Of a stretch of DNA of 64,000 nucleotides, positions 49,552-57,867 are shown piece after piece (positions within the stretch are counted from its first letter, which is position 1; the number at the start of each line of letters is the position of its first letter). Below the pieces are notes generated by a model. That model saw only the letters and a list, made by a program, of their open reading frames with translations. It was not told the DNA's origin and searched no databases. A program made the translations under genes and the position numbers. Source of the stretch: CAVYVZ01 sp963772065 (GTDB lineage: Bacteria; Acidobacteriota; Vicinamibacteria; Vicinamibacterales; UBA2999); contig CAVYVZ010000005.1 in assembly GCA_963772065.1 (NCBI GenBank), forward strand, positions 124,001-188,000, written 5' to 3'.

Positions 49552-50355
49552 CTACCGATCCGGTATGAGGCCAGTTCGGATAAACGTGCGCACCGCGAGG
49601 TGCGCACCTTCCAGAGTGTCCACTGCGCCGTTCTGACGCCAGGCGGCGCTGGCAAACACGTACTCGCGATTGGCGGCGCCGAGGAGACCGACCAGCCAGC
49701 TGACGCGGTACTGTTCGGTCGTGGTCGCGCCGGTTTTCGCGTTCAGCGTCGCGTGCCGCCAGTTGCCGCTCAGCGGATGGATGCCAAGCGAGTTCTCCAC
49801 GGTTCCAGGATTCTGCTGCAGGCCGTCCCGGACGGCGCGCAGATGTTCGGGCTTCACCGGCAGCGCTCCTCCATAGAAACGTCGCAGGAAGGCAACCTGC
49901 TCGGGCACCGAGATCTGCAGTGTTCCATTCGTCCAGTACTCCGTGATCGGACCGGACACCGCCCGGTTGCCGTAATCGAATCTCGCGAGCCATCCCGACA
50001 TGCGCTCTGCGCCTATCCGCGGCGCGACGCGCTGAAACAGCCACAGCACCGACGGCCGCAGCGCGGAGATCACCGTGTGGTCACGGTTCCACTCGCGCTG
50101 CTGCTCGTAGCGCCGGCCGTCCCATGCTTCGACCGACGCAGCGGTCACCACGCCGGTTTCAAGCGCGACGAGCGCATGCGGAATCTTGAACGTCGATGCC
50201 GGGGACAGGCGCGTCGCACACCCGGTGCCGTGAGTGCCGACCGGCTGCTCGGCCGTCAGTGCCTGGATCACGACGCAGAACTGCTCGCCGGGACCCTGAG
50301 CGTCGAGCGTCGCCGTGGCAAGGCCGACCAGGGCGATCGTCAGCGCATGTGTCAT
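49552..50355 (-). CDS. Class D beta-lactamase homologue
   Basis: 267 residues, the normal size for class D enzymes. A signal peptide (THALTIALVGLATATLDAQG) precedes the serine site STFK (54-57) in LSPASTFKIPHALVALETG. The second motif is PSVLW (102-106, Leu in place of Val). YGN at 128-130 in WLARFDYGNRAVSG and KTGATT (207-212) in LNAKTGATTTEQYR are followed by the conserved Trp (SWLVGLL). All catalytic motifs for serine hydrolysis of beta-lactams are therefore present. BlaR-type sensors share this fold but have membrane segments, absent here. It is flanked by a PQQ dehydrogenase gene and a membrane-protein gene, not by mobile elements, so it is probably an intrinsic chromosomal gene. Confidence 0.9.
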   Translation of the reverse strand: MTHALTIALVGLATATLDAQGPGEQFCVVIQALTAEQPVGTHGTGCATRLSPASTFKIPHALVALETGVVTAASVEAWDGRRYEQQREWNRDHTVISALRPSVLWLFQRVAPRIGAERMSGWLARFDYGNRAVSGPITEYWTNGTLQISVPEQVAFLRRFYGGALPVKPEHLRAVRDGLQQNPGTVENSLGIHPLSGNWRHATLNAKTGATTTEQYRVSWLVGLLGAANREYVFASAAWRQNGAVDTLEGAHLAVRTFIRTGLIPDR

Positions 50356-50576
50356 GGTCACGTTGACAATATAGCTGTGGCTCGGCAGGCACGGTTGCAC
50401 GGTCAAATTTGCGTTGAAGACTCGAGTGTTGGATCCTGGCGCCTCGGCGTTGCTGGATCCCTGGGTGGGACGGCAGACTCGGAGGCCGCCATGAGCGTCA
50501 CCACTGAATCGGGTGGTTCCTTTCGCACTCGGGCGCGCGACAAGCAATCGGACTTTCTGCTGATCGGTACTCGCAC

Positions 50577-51167
50577 GTGTCCGAGTCGCTCCTGCGGAAC
50601 GAGGAATCGGGCGAGAAACGGGCGGCGTTTTTCGTCACCGCCGTCGGCGCCGCGGCCGGTGTGCTGGGGTTCGTGTTCGGCGGCGATCAGGCGATCGCCC
50701 CGCGCGAACACCTGGCCGCCGCAGGGACCGTATCGGCCGCGGTTCTCCTGTGCCTCGGCATCTTCACGGTGCGACGTCTCATCGAGCGCCACATCGTCAC
50801 GGACCAGTACATCTTCGCGCTGCGCGCGCTGCGGCGCGTGTTTCTGTCGAAGGCCGACGCCGCGGCGATTTCGAATGCCTTCTTCGCACCGTACGCCCCG
50901 CCCAAGGCGAGGACGCTCAAGGTCCTCAGCTTCGGGAAAGGCGGGTGGCTCGAAACCGTGGCGGTGGTCAATGCGCTGCTGGCGGGCACCGTCTTGGCGT
51001 GCGCGCTGGTTGCGTTGGACGCACCGGCGTTATGGAACGCGATGCTCTCCGTCGGCGTGACACTGGCTGCCTGGATGCGCCAGATCCGCTATGCTCGTCG
51101 CCTGATCGCGACGAAGCACGCCGAACTGGCGTGCGCGGACGCCACCGAGCTCCGGAACACCGAATGA
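50577..51167 (+). CDS. Membrane protein of unknown function
   Basis: 196 residues from a GTG at 50577. Two hydrophobic pairs are visible: AAFFVTAVGAAAGVLGFVFG with AAAGTVSAAVLLCLGIFTVR, and ETVAVVNALLAGTVLACALVA with AMLSVGVTLAAWMRQ. A soluble loop (HIVTDQYIFALRALRRVFLS to KARTLKVLSFGKGGWLE) separates them. I do not recognise a family. It is followed after 13 bases by another unassigned gene on the same strand. The 221-base gap upstream, shared with the divergent beta-lactamase gene, must hold promoters for both; no site was placed with confidence. Confidence 0.65.
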   Translation: MSESLLRNEESGEKRAAFFVTAVGAAAGVLGFVFGGDQAIAPREHLAAAGTVSAAVLLCLGIFTVRRLIERHIVTDQYIFALRALRRVFLSKADAAAISNAFFAPYAPPKARTLKVLSFGKGGWLETVAVVNALLAGTVLACALVALDAPALWNAMLSVGVTLAAWMRQIRYARRLIATKHAELACADATELRNTE

Positions 51168-51180
51168 CGCGAACCGAACG

Positions 51181-51810
51181 ATGTGGGAGTATCGGCTGAT
51201 CTGGCCGGCGGCATCCCCGCCATGGTGGGATGCCGCGTGGCAGCGTGGTGAGGCCGTTCTTCGACGGTACGGCAGATCCCTGGAAGCACGACCCGACACG
51301 TACCTCTTGATCGAGGGCCGCCCCGACGTGGGCCTGAAGCTCCGCGGCGGCGCAGAGGAAGAGTTCGACATCAAAGCCATTCACCACCGCGACCGCGCCT
51401 GGGAGCTGTGGGAGAAGATCACGTTCTTTCGCTGGAACGATCTCGAAGCCAAGCGGTTCGCGGCGATTCTCCAGCGCGATCTACCGCTGGACGACATCGC
51501 CGCCGCCACGACGCCCGCCCAGGGCGCAAGAATCCTGCTGGATGCCGCGGCGATCGAATCCCGCCTCTTAACGGTCGCGAAGAGGCGAATGCAGGCCAGA
51601 GCCGACGAGCTGCTGCCGCAGTTTCTGGGCCCGACGTTCAGCAGGTCCTGGCTCGTGGAGCTCGTCGAGTTCCGCGCAGAAGGCGCGGATTCACCTGTAC
51701 GCTCGATCTGCATCGAAACGATGTCGCCGCTGCCTGGCGGCGAACCGCTGCCGCCGGACGGTGGGCTCTGCGCCGGCTACCCTGAGTTCCTGCTGCGCCA
51801 CTTCGGGTAG
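51181..51810 (+). CDS. Conserved hypothetical protein, possibly CYTH-like
   Basis: 209 residues. The sequence opens with WEYRLIWPAASPPWWDAAWQ, then ARPDTYLLIEGRPDVGLKLR and EEFDIKAIHHRDRAWELWEK. A strand pattern of charged residues (GLKLRGG, EFDIKA) resembles tunnel-fold CYTH proteins, which bind triphosphates, but the usual ExExK start motif is not clearly present. The C-terminal part has SWLVELVEFRAEG and RSICIETMSPLP. No signal peptide. It follows the membrane-protein gene by 13 bases, so the two are probably co-transcribed. Function unknown. Confidence 0.6.
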   Translation: MWEYRLIWPAASPPWWDAAWQRGEAVLRRYGRSLEARPDTYLLIEGRPDVGLKLRGGAEEEFDIKAIHHRDRAWELWEKITFFRWNDLEAKRFAAILQRDLPLDDIAAATTPAQGARILLDAAAIESRLLTVAKRRMQARADELLPQFLGPTFSRSWLVELVEFRAEGADSPVRSICIETMSPLPGGEPLPPDGGLCAGYPEFLLRHFG

Positions 51811-51860
51811 TCGGCCGCCCCGACGGCACTATTCCTGCTTCCGCGTCTCGCCGGCGCGAC

Positions 51861-53840
51861 ATGCCAACCCGAGTCGTCCTGACCGCGCTCGGCGCGATTT
51901 TGGCCTTCCAATCGTTGACGACTGCCCGGGCGGATCTCCTGGCCATCCGATTCCGCTACGACCGCCTGCTTTCGTCGGCTGCGCGCGACCCGCTCGGGCT
52001 TCGGAAGCTTTTGCTGGTGCAACTCGACAGGACCGGGACGCGCGAGATCATCCACCTCGCCGGCCCGCTGGTGGAGATCTTCTTCAATCCAACCCGCCAG
52101 CGGTCCGCCTCGCCTGTGGGTCGTTTCCGTGTCGATGACAATCCCCGCGCCCTCGCAGCCGGCGACTTCAACGGCGATCGGTACACGGATCTCGCGGTTC
52201 TCTCCTTCGACGCCGAGCGCATCACCATTCTCTATGGCGACGGACGCGGACGGTTTCCGGGACGAGCGCATGTCTCATCCGGCGCCGAGCCACAGTCGCT
52301 GGTTGCTGCAGACTTCGACGGCGACGGCCGCACCGACTTCGCGCTGACCACGAAGCATGACGACACACGCCATGCGGTCAAGATTCTGATCAACCGCGGC
52401 GACGGAACGTTTGACGATGGTGCCCGAGTGATCGTGGGCGCAATCCCGTTCGGTCTCGTCGCCGCGGATCTGGATGGCGACGGCAGTCGCGACCTTGCGG
52501 TTGCCAACACCGGGTCTGACAGCGTTCACGTTCTGCTCAACAACGGCGCCGGGCACTTTCCCTTCGTGAAGAAGGTACGTGGTCGGACAGGGACCTTGGG
52601 ACATTGCCGCGGGCGATCTCAATGGAGACGGGGTCGTCGACCTCGCGACAACCGATGCGTATGCGCGAACGGTGTCGGTGCTCCTGGGCCGTGCGGGCGG
52701 CGTATTTCGCGCCGCGCGATCCTTTCCAACAGAAGTCCTGTCGTTTCCGAGGTTCGCGGCTCAGACGCTTGCGCTGGGAGACCTCGACGGAGACACGCAT
52801 CTCGACGTGATGCTCTCCAATGGATCGGCGCTGCGCGGCCGCGGCGACGGATCGCTCGCTCCGGCAACCGAGTTCGGCATCTCGGCCGGCGCCCTCGCGC
52901 TGCGGGATTCGACGGCGACGGGCGCGCGGAAGTGGTGTTCGACCACGACTTCACGTCGGCGCCGCACGTGACGGTCGGCTGGAACAACGTGCTCACCATG
53001 AACCGACCGCCGGTTGCGCGTCCCGCGGATGCCACGTGGGACTTCGGCGACGTCGCTCTCATCGACGGTCGCGCATCGAGCGATCCCGATGGTCACCTCA
53101 TCGCCTACGAATGGCGCGACGAGCTCGGACGGGTGGTCGGTGACACACCGGTGCTCAGCGTCCAACGGCTGCCTGGCCAGTACATCTACTCGCTCACGGT
53201 CCGCGATCCGTTCGGTGCGGCATCGACCGGCAGCGCGACACTGACGATCGTCGGCGCGGCGCCGCCCTATGCCGACATCGTGCTCCACGCGGCGGATGCG
53301 ACGGCAGTACGAGGCACCTGGCGGCGCGTCCGCGATCTTGCCGCGGCGAGCGGCATTCGCCTGCACCAGCCGGATGCGGGAGCAGCCAGGCTGAACGCGC
53401 CGCTTGCTCGTCCGTCGAACTACTTCGAGCTCCGATTCAAGGCGAACCCCGCGCTCGTGTACCAGCTCTGGATCCGGGCGCGCGCGGACCGAAACGCATG
53501 GCAGAACGACTCGGTGTTCCTTCAGTTCTCAGGTGCCATCGGAGCCGATGGCTCGCGCCAATGGCACATCGGCTCGACGAGCGCGCTGCTCTACCGCCTC
53601 GAGCGCTGCACGTCGTGCGGTCTCGATGGCTGGGGGTGGAACACCGACGGCTTCGTCGAGCTCTCGAACGTCGGGACGCCGCTGCGGTTCAACGACGACG
53701 CATGGCAGACGCTGCGGATCCAGCAGCGGGAAGACGGCGTGTCAATCGATCAGATCGTGCTGTCGTCGGTGACGTATCTGGGAGATCTCGCCCCGGGGAC
53801 CGACATGCAGGACGTCATCGTTCTGCCGAAAACGCAATGA
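51861..53840 (+). CDS. Exported FG-GAP/VCBS propeller protein with PKD-like and C-terminal beta domain, two frame shifts
   Basis: About 660 residues. After a signal peptide (VVLTALGAILAFQSLTTARA), repeated Ca2+-type loops occur: AAGDFNGDRYTDLAVLS, AADFDGDGRTDFALTT, AADLDGDGSRDLAVAN, GDLNGDGVVDLAT and GDLDGDTHLDVMLS, each about 60 residues apart, forming a beta-propeller. A PKD-like domain (SSDPDGHLIAYEWRDELGRV) and a carbohydrate-binding-like domain (~480-660; WQNDSVFLQFSGAIG, CTSCGLDGWGWNTDG) follow. The frame shifts near 52575 (extra base) and near 52910, where one T is missing from a TTT run and is needed to read DFDGDGR. Probably a secreted or surface protein. Substrate unknown. Confidence 0.72.
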   Translation: MPTRVVLTALGAILAFQSLTTARADLLAIRFRYDRLLSSAARDPLGLRKLLLVQLDRTGTREIIHLAGPLVEIFFNPTRQRSASPVGRFRVDDNPRALAAGDFNGDRYTDLAVLSFDAERITILYGDGRGRFPGRAHVSSGAEPQSLVAADFDGDGRTDFALTTKHDDTRHAVKILINRGDGTFDDGARVIVGAIPFGLVAADLDGDGSRDLAVANTGSDSVHVLLNNGAGHFPFVKKVRGRTGTLGHCRGRSQWRRGRRPRDNRCVCANGVGAPGPCGRRISRRAILSNRSPVVSEVRGSDACAGRPRRRHASRRDALQWIGAARPRRRIARSGNRVRHLGRRPRAAGFDGDGRAEVVFDHDFTSAPHVTVGWNNVLTMNRPPVARPADATWDFGDVALIDGRASSDPDGHLIAYEWRDELGRVVGDTPVLSVQRLPGQYIYSLTVRDPFGAASTGSATLTIVGAAPPYADIVLHAADATAVRGTWRRVRDLAAASGIRLHQPDAGAARLNAPLARPSNYFELRFKANPALVYQLWIRARADRNAWQNDSVFLQFSGAIGADGSRQWHIGSTSALLYRLERCTSCGLDGWGWNTDGFVELSNVGTPLRFNDDAWQTLRIQQREDGVSIDQIVLSSVTYLGDLAPGTDMQDVIVLPKTQ

Positions 53841-53884
53841 GGGCGCGCGCTGTGCAGTAGCATCTCTGACATCAGGAGCTGCAC

Positions 53885-54892
53885 ATGAAACGTGGAGGAC
53901 CACTCCTCCTCCTCGGGTCGGCTGCTTTCGTCGGTATGACGATGGCCTCGGTCGGAGGCCACCAGGTTCGGCCGGTCGCGGCCGGCGGCTACACCGCCGC
54001 GCAAGCCGAGGCCGGACAGGTTGCATATGCGCGGCAATGTGCCGGCTGTCACTCGGCCGATTTTCGGGGAACCGGGGACGCGCCGGCTGTTGCGGGACCG
54101 GACTTCGCGGCGAAATGGGGACCGAGACCGGTGAACGAGTTATTTACCTACCTCGTTCAAACGATGCCGCCGACGAATCCGGGGTCGCTCGGTGACGCGG
54201 GCACGTTGGAAGTGACCGCGTACCTGCTCCGCATCAACGGGGCACGCGCCGGGAAACAGCCGTTGACAGCCACTATGCCGACGCCGATGAACGCGCTGCT
54301 CGGACAGCCTGGTGCCCAGGCGCCCGCATCGACCGCAGGCGGGGGAGACATGACGCCGCTGGTGCTGGGCGCCGGCACCGGCGCCGGCCAGACTCGCGGT
54401 GGGGCATCAGCAAATCGGGGCGTCACCGTTCGCGGCGAGGTGAAGAACTACGTACCGGTCACGTCGGAAATGCTCGGAAGCCCGCCGCCTGGCGACTGGC
54501 TGATGTTCCGCGGCAACTATCAGGCGCACAGCTACACCCCGTTGGATCAGATCACGCCAGCCAACGTCAAGGACCTGCAGCTGCAATGGGTCTGGGCGAT
54601 GAACGACTCGGGCGCCAACCAGACGACCCCGATCGTCCACAACGGCGTGATCTATCTGGCGAGCCCGAGCAATTTCGTACAAGCGCTCGATGGAAAGTGG
54701 GAAACGCGGCTGGGTACGTCGGCTCAGGGATTCCCGGTGAGCTTCGCGATCGATGGCCGACAGTATATCGGCGTCATGTCGGGGCTCGGCGGCGGCAGCC
54801 CGCGCAACGTGCCAGCGGCGATCGTGCCCGACATCAAGATTCCACAGAGCGGACAAGCGCTCTACGTGTTCGCGCTGCCCGACGGTAAGTAA
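53885..54892 (+). CDS. Cytochrome c-PQQ protein lacking the central propeller (internal deletion)
   Basis: 335 residues, against about 700 for related dehydrogenases. Residues ~40-115 are a cytochrome c domain (RQCAGCHSADFRGTG). A Gly/Ala linker follows and then the first propeller blade (GDWLMFRGNYQAHSYTPLDQ, LQWVWAMNDSGANQTTPIVH, SPSNFVQALDGK). Immediately after 'LDGK' the sequence jumps to WETRLGTSAQGFPVSFAIDG and YIGVMSGLGGGS, which is the last blade of the same family. Roughly 370-400 residues are missing without breaking the frame. PQQ-coordinating residues lie in the missing part, so it should not be an active dehydrogenase. It could be a real deletion or a collapsed repeat in assembly. 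Confidence 0.8.
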   Translation: MKRGGPLLLLGSAAFVGMTMASVGGHQVRPVAAGGYTAAQAEAGQVAYARQCAGCHSADFRGTGDAPAVAGPDFAAKWGPRPVNELFTYLVQTMPPTNPGSLGDAGTLEVTAYLLRINGARAGKQPLTATMPTPMNALLGQPGAQAPASTAGGGDMTPLVLGAGTGAGQTRGGASANRGVTVRGEVKNYVPVTSEMLGSPPPGDWLMFRGNYQAHSYTPLDQITPANVKDLQLQWVWAMNDSGANQTTPIVHNGVIYLASPSNFVQALDGKWETRLGTSAQGFPVSFAIDGRQYIGVMSGLGGGSPRNVPAAIVPDIKIPQSGQALYVFALPDGK

Positions 54893-54898
54893 CCCTTC

Positions 54899-55741
54899 CT
54901 ACTCGAATCGTTCGAGGCCTCTCGGCTTCCACACGGTGTTCGACTCGGGTCGCAGCAGATACCGGATGAACGCGCGGGCATCGTCGGCATGCGTGGCTCT
55001 GGCCGATACCGCGACCGCGGTGTCGATCCACGCTCCAAGCGCGGCGGGCAGCGGGCCGACGAGCTCGATCTCCTTGTACGGAAGAATCTGGCTGATGGTC
55101 TGAATGGCCATGTCCCCTTCGCCGCGCGCGAGCGCCTGACCGCCTTCGCCTTTCGTGCTGGGTGGAGCGTTCACGCCAGCGAACTCCGGCCGCTTGAGCA
55201 CGTCGTCGATCAGCAGTGCGACCATGGTGCGCGAAGCCGGATTCGACCGCATCACAGCCTTCGCGCTCTTGAGCGCGGCGGCGAACTTTTCGACGGTCGA
55301 GATGTCCGGCTTCGGCGCGCCCGCGCGCACGGCGAGGCCCATCCGCGTGCGGCCGAGCGGGTTGAACGTGCCCGGGGCGACGCCACCGTCCAGCGACAGC
55401 GTCGCCATCAACTGCAACGGCAGCACGATGACATCGGGCGGCGGGACTTTTTTCGTCATCTCCTCGACGATGGTGCCCATCCCGACGACGACGATGCCCA
55501 CCTTCTTGCCGGTTTCCTTCGCAAAGGCGGCGGCGATGTCGGGCAGGCCCGACGAGAACACGACGCCTGGCGTGATGACCCGGATATCCGCAGTGGCATA
55601 GTCGCCGGCTGTCGGCGCAACCACTGCCGGTGCGTTTTGCCCCTGACCGCGAACCTCAGACGCGATCGACCAGGACGCGATGAACGCAATGGCGAGAGCG
55701 GACACATGAGTGCGGCGCACGTGCGTCTCCTTTGCGGTCAC
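54899..55741 (-). CDS. Molybdate/tungstate-type ABC transporter substrate-binding protein (ModA-like)
   Basis: 280 residues. The signal peptide is SALAIAFIASWSIASEVRGQ. The SBP_bac_11 fold is shown by SSGLPDIAAAFAKETGKKVG, PPDVIVLPLQLMATLSLDGG, NPLGRTRMGLAVRAGAPKPD and a C-terminal FIRYLLRPESNTVWKPRGLE. These match ModA-related extracellular oxyanion-binding proteins. No permease or ATPase gene is present next to it, so it may be an orphan or serve in sensing. It is convergent with the deleted PQQ gene (6-base gap). The ATG at 55741 follows only a short leader before the thiol-disulfide gene ends. Confidence 0.75.
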   Translation of the reverse strand: MTAKETHVRRTHVSALAIAFIASWSIASEVRGQGQNAPAVVAPTAGDYATADIRVITPGVVFSSGLPDIAAAFAKETGKKVGIVVVGMGTIVEEMTKKVPPPDVIVLPLQLMATLSLDGGVAPGTFNPLGRTRMGLAVRAGAPKPDISTVEKFAAALKSAKAVMRSNPASRTMVALLIDDVLKRPEFAGVNAPPSTKGEGGQALARGEGDMAIQTISQILPYKEIELVGPLPAALGAWIDTAVAVSARATHADDARAFIRYLLRPESNTVWKPRGLERFE

Positions 55742-55774
55742 GAGTCACATCATTTGCGATGGATCGTCACGTGA

Positions 55775-56759
55775 CTACTCGCTCGCGGCCACGCCCACGC
55801 CAGCCAGACGGCGAATAATCGGTTCGAGCTCTTCCTCCGTCATGCGGCCGGGATGATAGAGCCGAACGATCCCTTCGCGATCGACGAGCACAAGGGTGGG
55901 AGTCGTGCTGACGCCATAGCGTTGATGGTTCGTGGCACTGATCGGGACGGGTTGACCCTTCAGGAAACCGTAATGAGTATCGAGCACCTGATGGATGTAG
56001 CGCGGTTCCTCGTCTGCCGATGCTGCCTGGCCTCCAGCCACGTAGCCGTACCGTTGTGTCGGGGCACACACAGTGACGCCGCTTGGTCCTGTACTTCGCG
56101 AGCAGGCGGGCAAGAACGGGACCCTGCACCTTACAGTCGCCACACCAGTGGGCCCAGAAAAAGAGAATCACCACCTTGCCTTTCAATGTGCGCAGCGTGG
56201 GCGGCGGCGTGGATCCGACATAGTCGGCGGTCTCGATCGGCGGGGCGGTCTTTCCTTCCAGACTGAGAAGGTGAATGTTCTTCTGAATCCGCTTGGCAAG
56301 AGACGTGTCCTTGTACCGGCTCAACTCCTGGTTCAGGACATGTACCGCCTCTGACCGCTCCCCTCGCTCGGCCCTGACGTGTGCGAGCACTTCGATCGCA
56401 GCCCCGAGCGCGATCGGCAGGTGACGTTCCTGATCGACGCTGCGGTTCTTCAGTGCCGAGAGCGCGAGGTCATACGTTTCCTTCGCATAGCCCTCGGCAC
56501 GGTCCCATTGCTTCGCGGCCAGGGCGCCGCGACCGAGCCAGGATAGAGCCTCCAGCATCTCCGGGGTGACGCCATTCGATGAACGATGGCTTTCGACAAT
56601 CTTCTCGCCGCGCTCGAAATCCTGCCGAGCAATTGCCGCCCGCACCTCTCCAATCAGCGGTCGCGACTGCCCGGCCTGACCGGCCGTTCCACCGGCAAGC
56701 AACAGCGCCGCGATGACAACGAAGCTGCCCCGTCTGGTCTGCACTGGCTTCACGTGCAT
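55775..56759 (-). CDS. TlpA-like thiol-disulfide oxidoreductase with N-terminal helical repeats, one frame shift
   Basis: About 327 residues after removing one base near 56085. A signal peptide (RGSFVVIAALLLAGGTAGQA) is followed by ~150 residues of TPR-like helices (GEVRAAIARQDFERGEKIVE, GRGALAAKQWDRAEGYAKE). The thioredoxin domain then has VVILFFWAHWCGDCKVQGPV, with redox motif CGDC. It continues across the break as GVTVCAPTQRYGYVAGGQA and ends with the cis-Pro region (YGVSTTPTLVLVDREGIVRL). It should reduce or maintain periplasmic thiols, perhaps for cytochrome c maturation given the cytochrome genes nearby. The VOC gene starts 6 bases upstream on the same strand. Confidence 0.82.
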
Positions 56760-56764
56760 ACCCG

Positions 56765-57553
56765 TTACGGCGCCTTCCTCGCGTGCAGTGCGAATGCGGC
56801 GCCTTGCGGATCCAACCCGTTCACGATCCAGTCGCCGCCGGGTACTTCCATCGGCCCATTGAGGATCTGGCCGCCGTTCGCTGTGATGCGCTCGACCGCC
56901 GACGTGATGTCAGGCACCCGGAAGTAGATCTGCCAGTTGGGCGGCACGTGCGCCATCTCGGGCGGCTGGTTCATCATGCCGCCGATCATCCCATGAGGGC
57001 GGTTGAACATGTGGTACTTGCCCATCTCCCCCATGTCGAGCGTTTCGCTCGGCTGCCAGCCGAACACCTCGGTGTAGAACTTCATCGCCGCGGGCGCATC
57101 GGTCGTCATCAGCTCGAGCCACGACGCCTCGCCCACTTCTGCGGCGGCCTCCGGCGGTTGCTGTTCGGGGTTCGCTGGCTGGTAGACATAGAAAGCGGCG
57201 CCTTGCGGGTCTTTCATCATCTGCATGCGGCCGACGGTGGGAATGTCGATCACGGGCGACATCGTATCCCCGCCGAGGCGTTCAATGTGTGTGACGGCGT
57301 CCTCGAGCTTCGGCACGCCGACGTACATGGCCCAGAACGGCGGCGCGTTCATCCCGTCGGGCCTGGTCATGAGGCCGGCGACAGGAATCTGCGCGCTGCG
57401 ATTGAACGTCGTGTAGGGCTGCGGCGAGCCCTTGAAGGGCGCTGACGTCCAGCCGACCACGTTCCTGTAGAACGTTTCGGCGGCTTTCATGTCGGTCGTC
57501 ATCAGTTCGTACCACAGGGGACGTCCGAGCAGAGTTGAAGTGGCTACCGTCAT
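56765..57553 (-). CDS. Two-domain VOC (glyoxalase/bleomycin-resistance fold) protein
   Basis: 262 residues with two tandem VOC units: PLWYELMTTDMKAAETFYRN to GAAFYVYQPANPEQ, and ASWLELMTTDAPAAMKFYTE to GAAFALHARKAP. Repeated motifs are LMTTD, FY..VFGW/VVGW and DPQGAAF. The positions of metal ligands seen in glyoxalase I (His/Glu) are occupied by other residues in both halves, so metal-dependent chemistry is doubtful; these proteins can bind small hydrophobic compounds. A good ribosome-binding site (GGGAGG, 6 bases before ATG) supports the start. Confidence 0.9.
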   Translation of the reverse strand: MTVATSTLLGRPLWYELMTTDMKAAETFYRNVVGWTSAPFKGSPQPYTTFNRSAQIPVAGLMTRPDGMNAPPFWAMYVGVPKLEDAVTHIERLGGDTMSPVIDIPTVGRMQMMKDPQGAAFYVYQPANPEQQPPEAAAEVGEASWLELMTTDAPAAMKFYTEVFGWQPSETLDMGEMGKYHMFNRPHGMIGGMMNQPPEMAHVPPNWQIYFRVPDITSAVERITANGGQILNGPMEVPGGDWIVNGLDPQGAAFALHARKAP

Positions 57554-57867
57554 CGAAACCTCCCGTTGTGCGGACTAGCTCGACGTGTCGATCGATTGCA
57601 ACGCATCGACACTCACGGAAGTGTGGCACAGCCGGGACACGGCCGCGCAACATGCATTCTGCACGCGATCGACTTCACCGGGACCAATGCTGTGACGAAT
57701 GCAAGGCCCGCGCTCTTCGATAAAGACTGCTCGAGTCGACTGAAGTCATCGCGCGATACCTTCGCAGGGGTGCCTGTTACTTCCCCTTGGCGAACTGTCG
57801 AATCGAACTGATTGCAGCGCGATTCGATGCGGCACCGCGTGTTCCGCCTCTCCGAGCCGCGGTGGGC
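57554..57867. other. 314-base gap without a gene
   Basis: Between the VOC gene start and the stop of the kinase gene, both leftward. It contains the VOC ribosome site at its left edge and presumably the promoter. Two short rightward open frames here have unconvincing composition and no recognisable motif. No hairpin, tRNA or repeat was found. Confidence 0.5.

Noticed and set aside
49486..51060. 524-codon plus-strand open frame across the beta-lactamase gene
   Set aside because: Antisense to a gene with complete catalytic motifs; the only real rightward gene there starts at 50577 in another frame.
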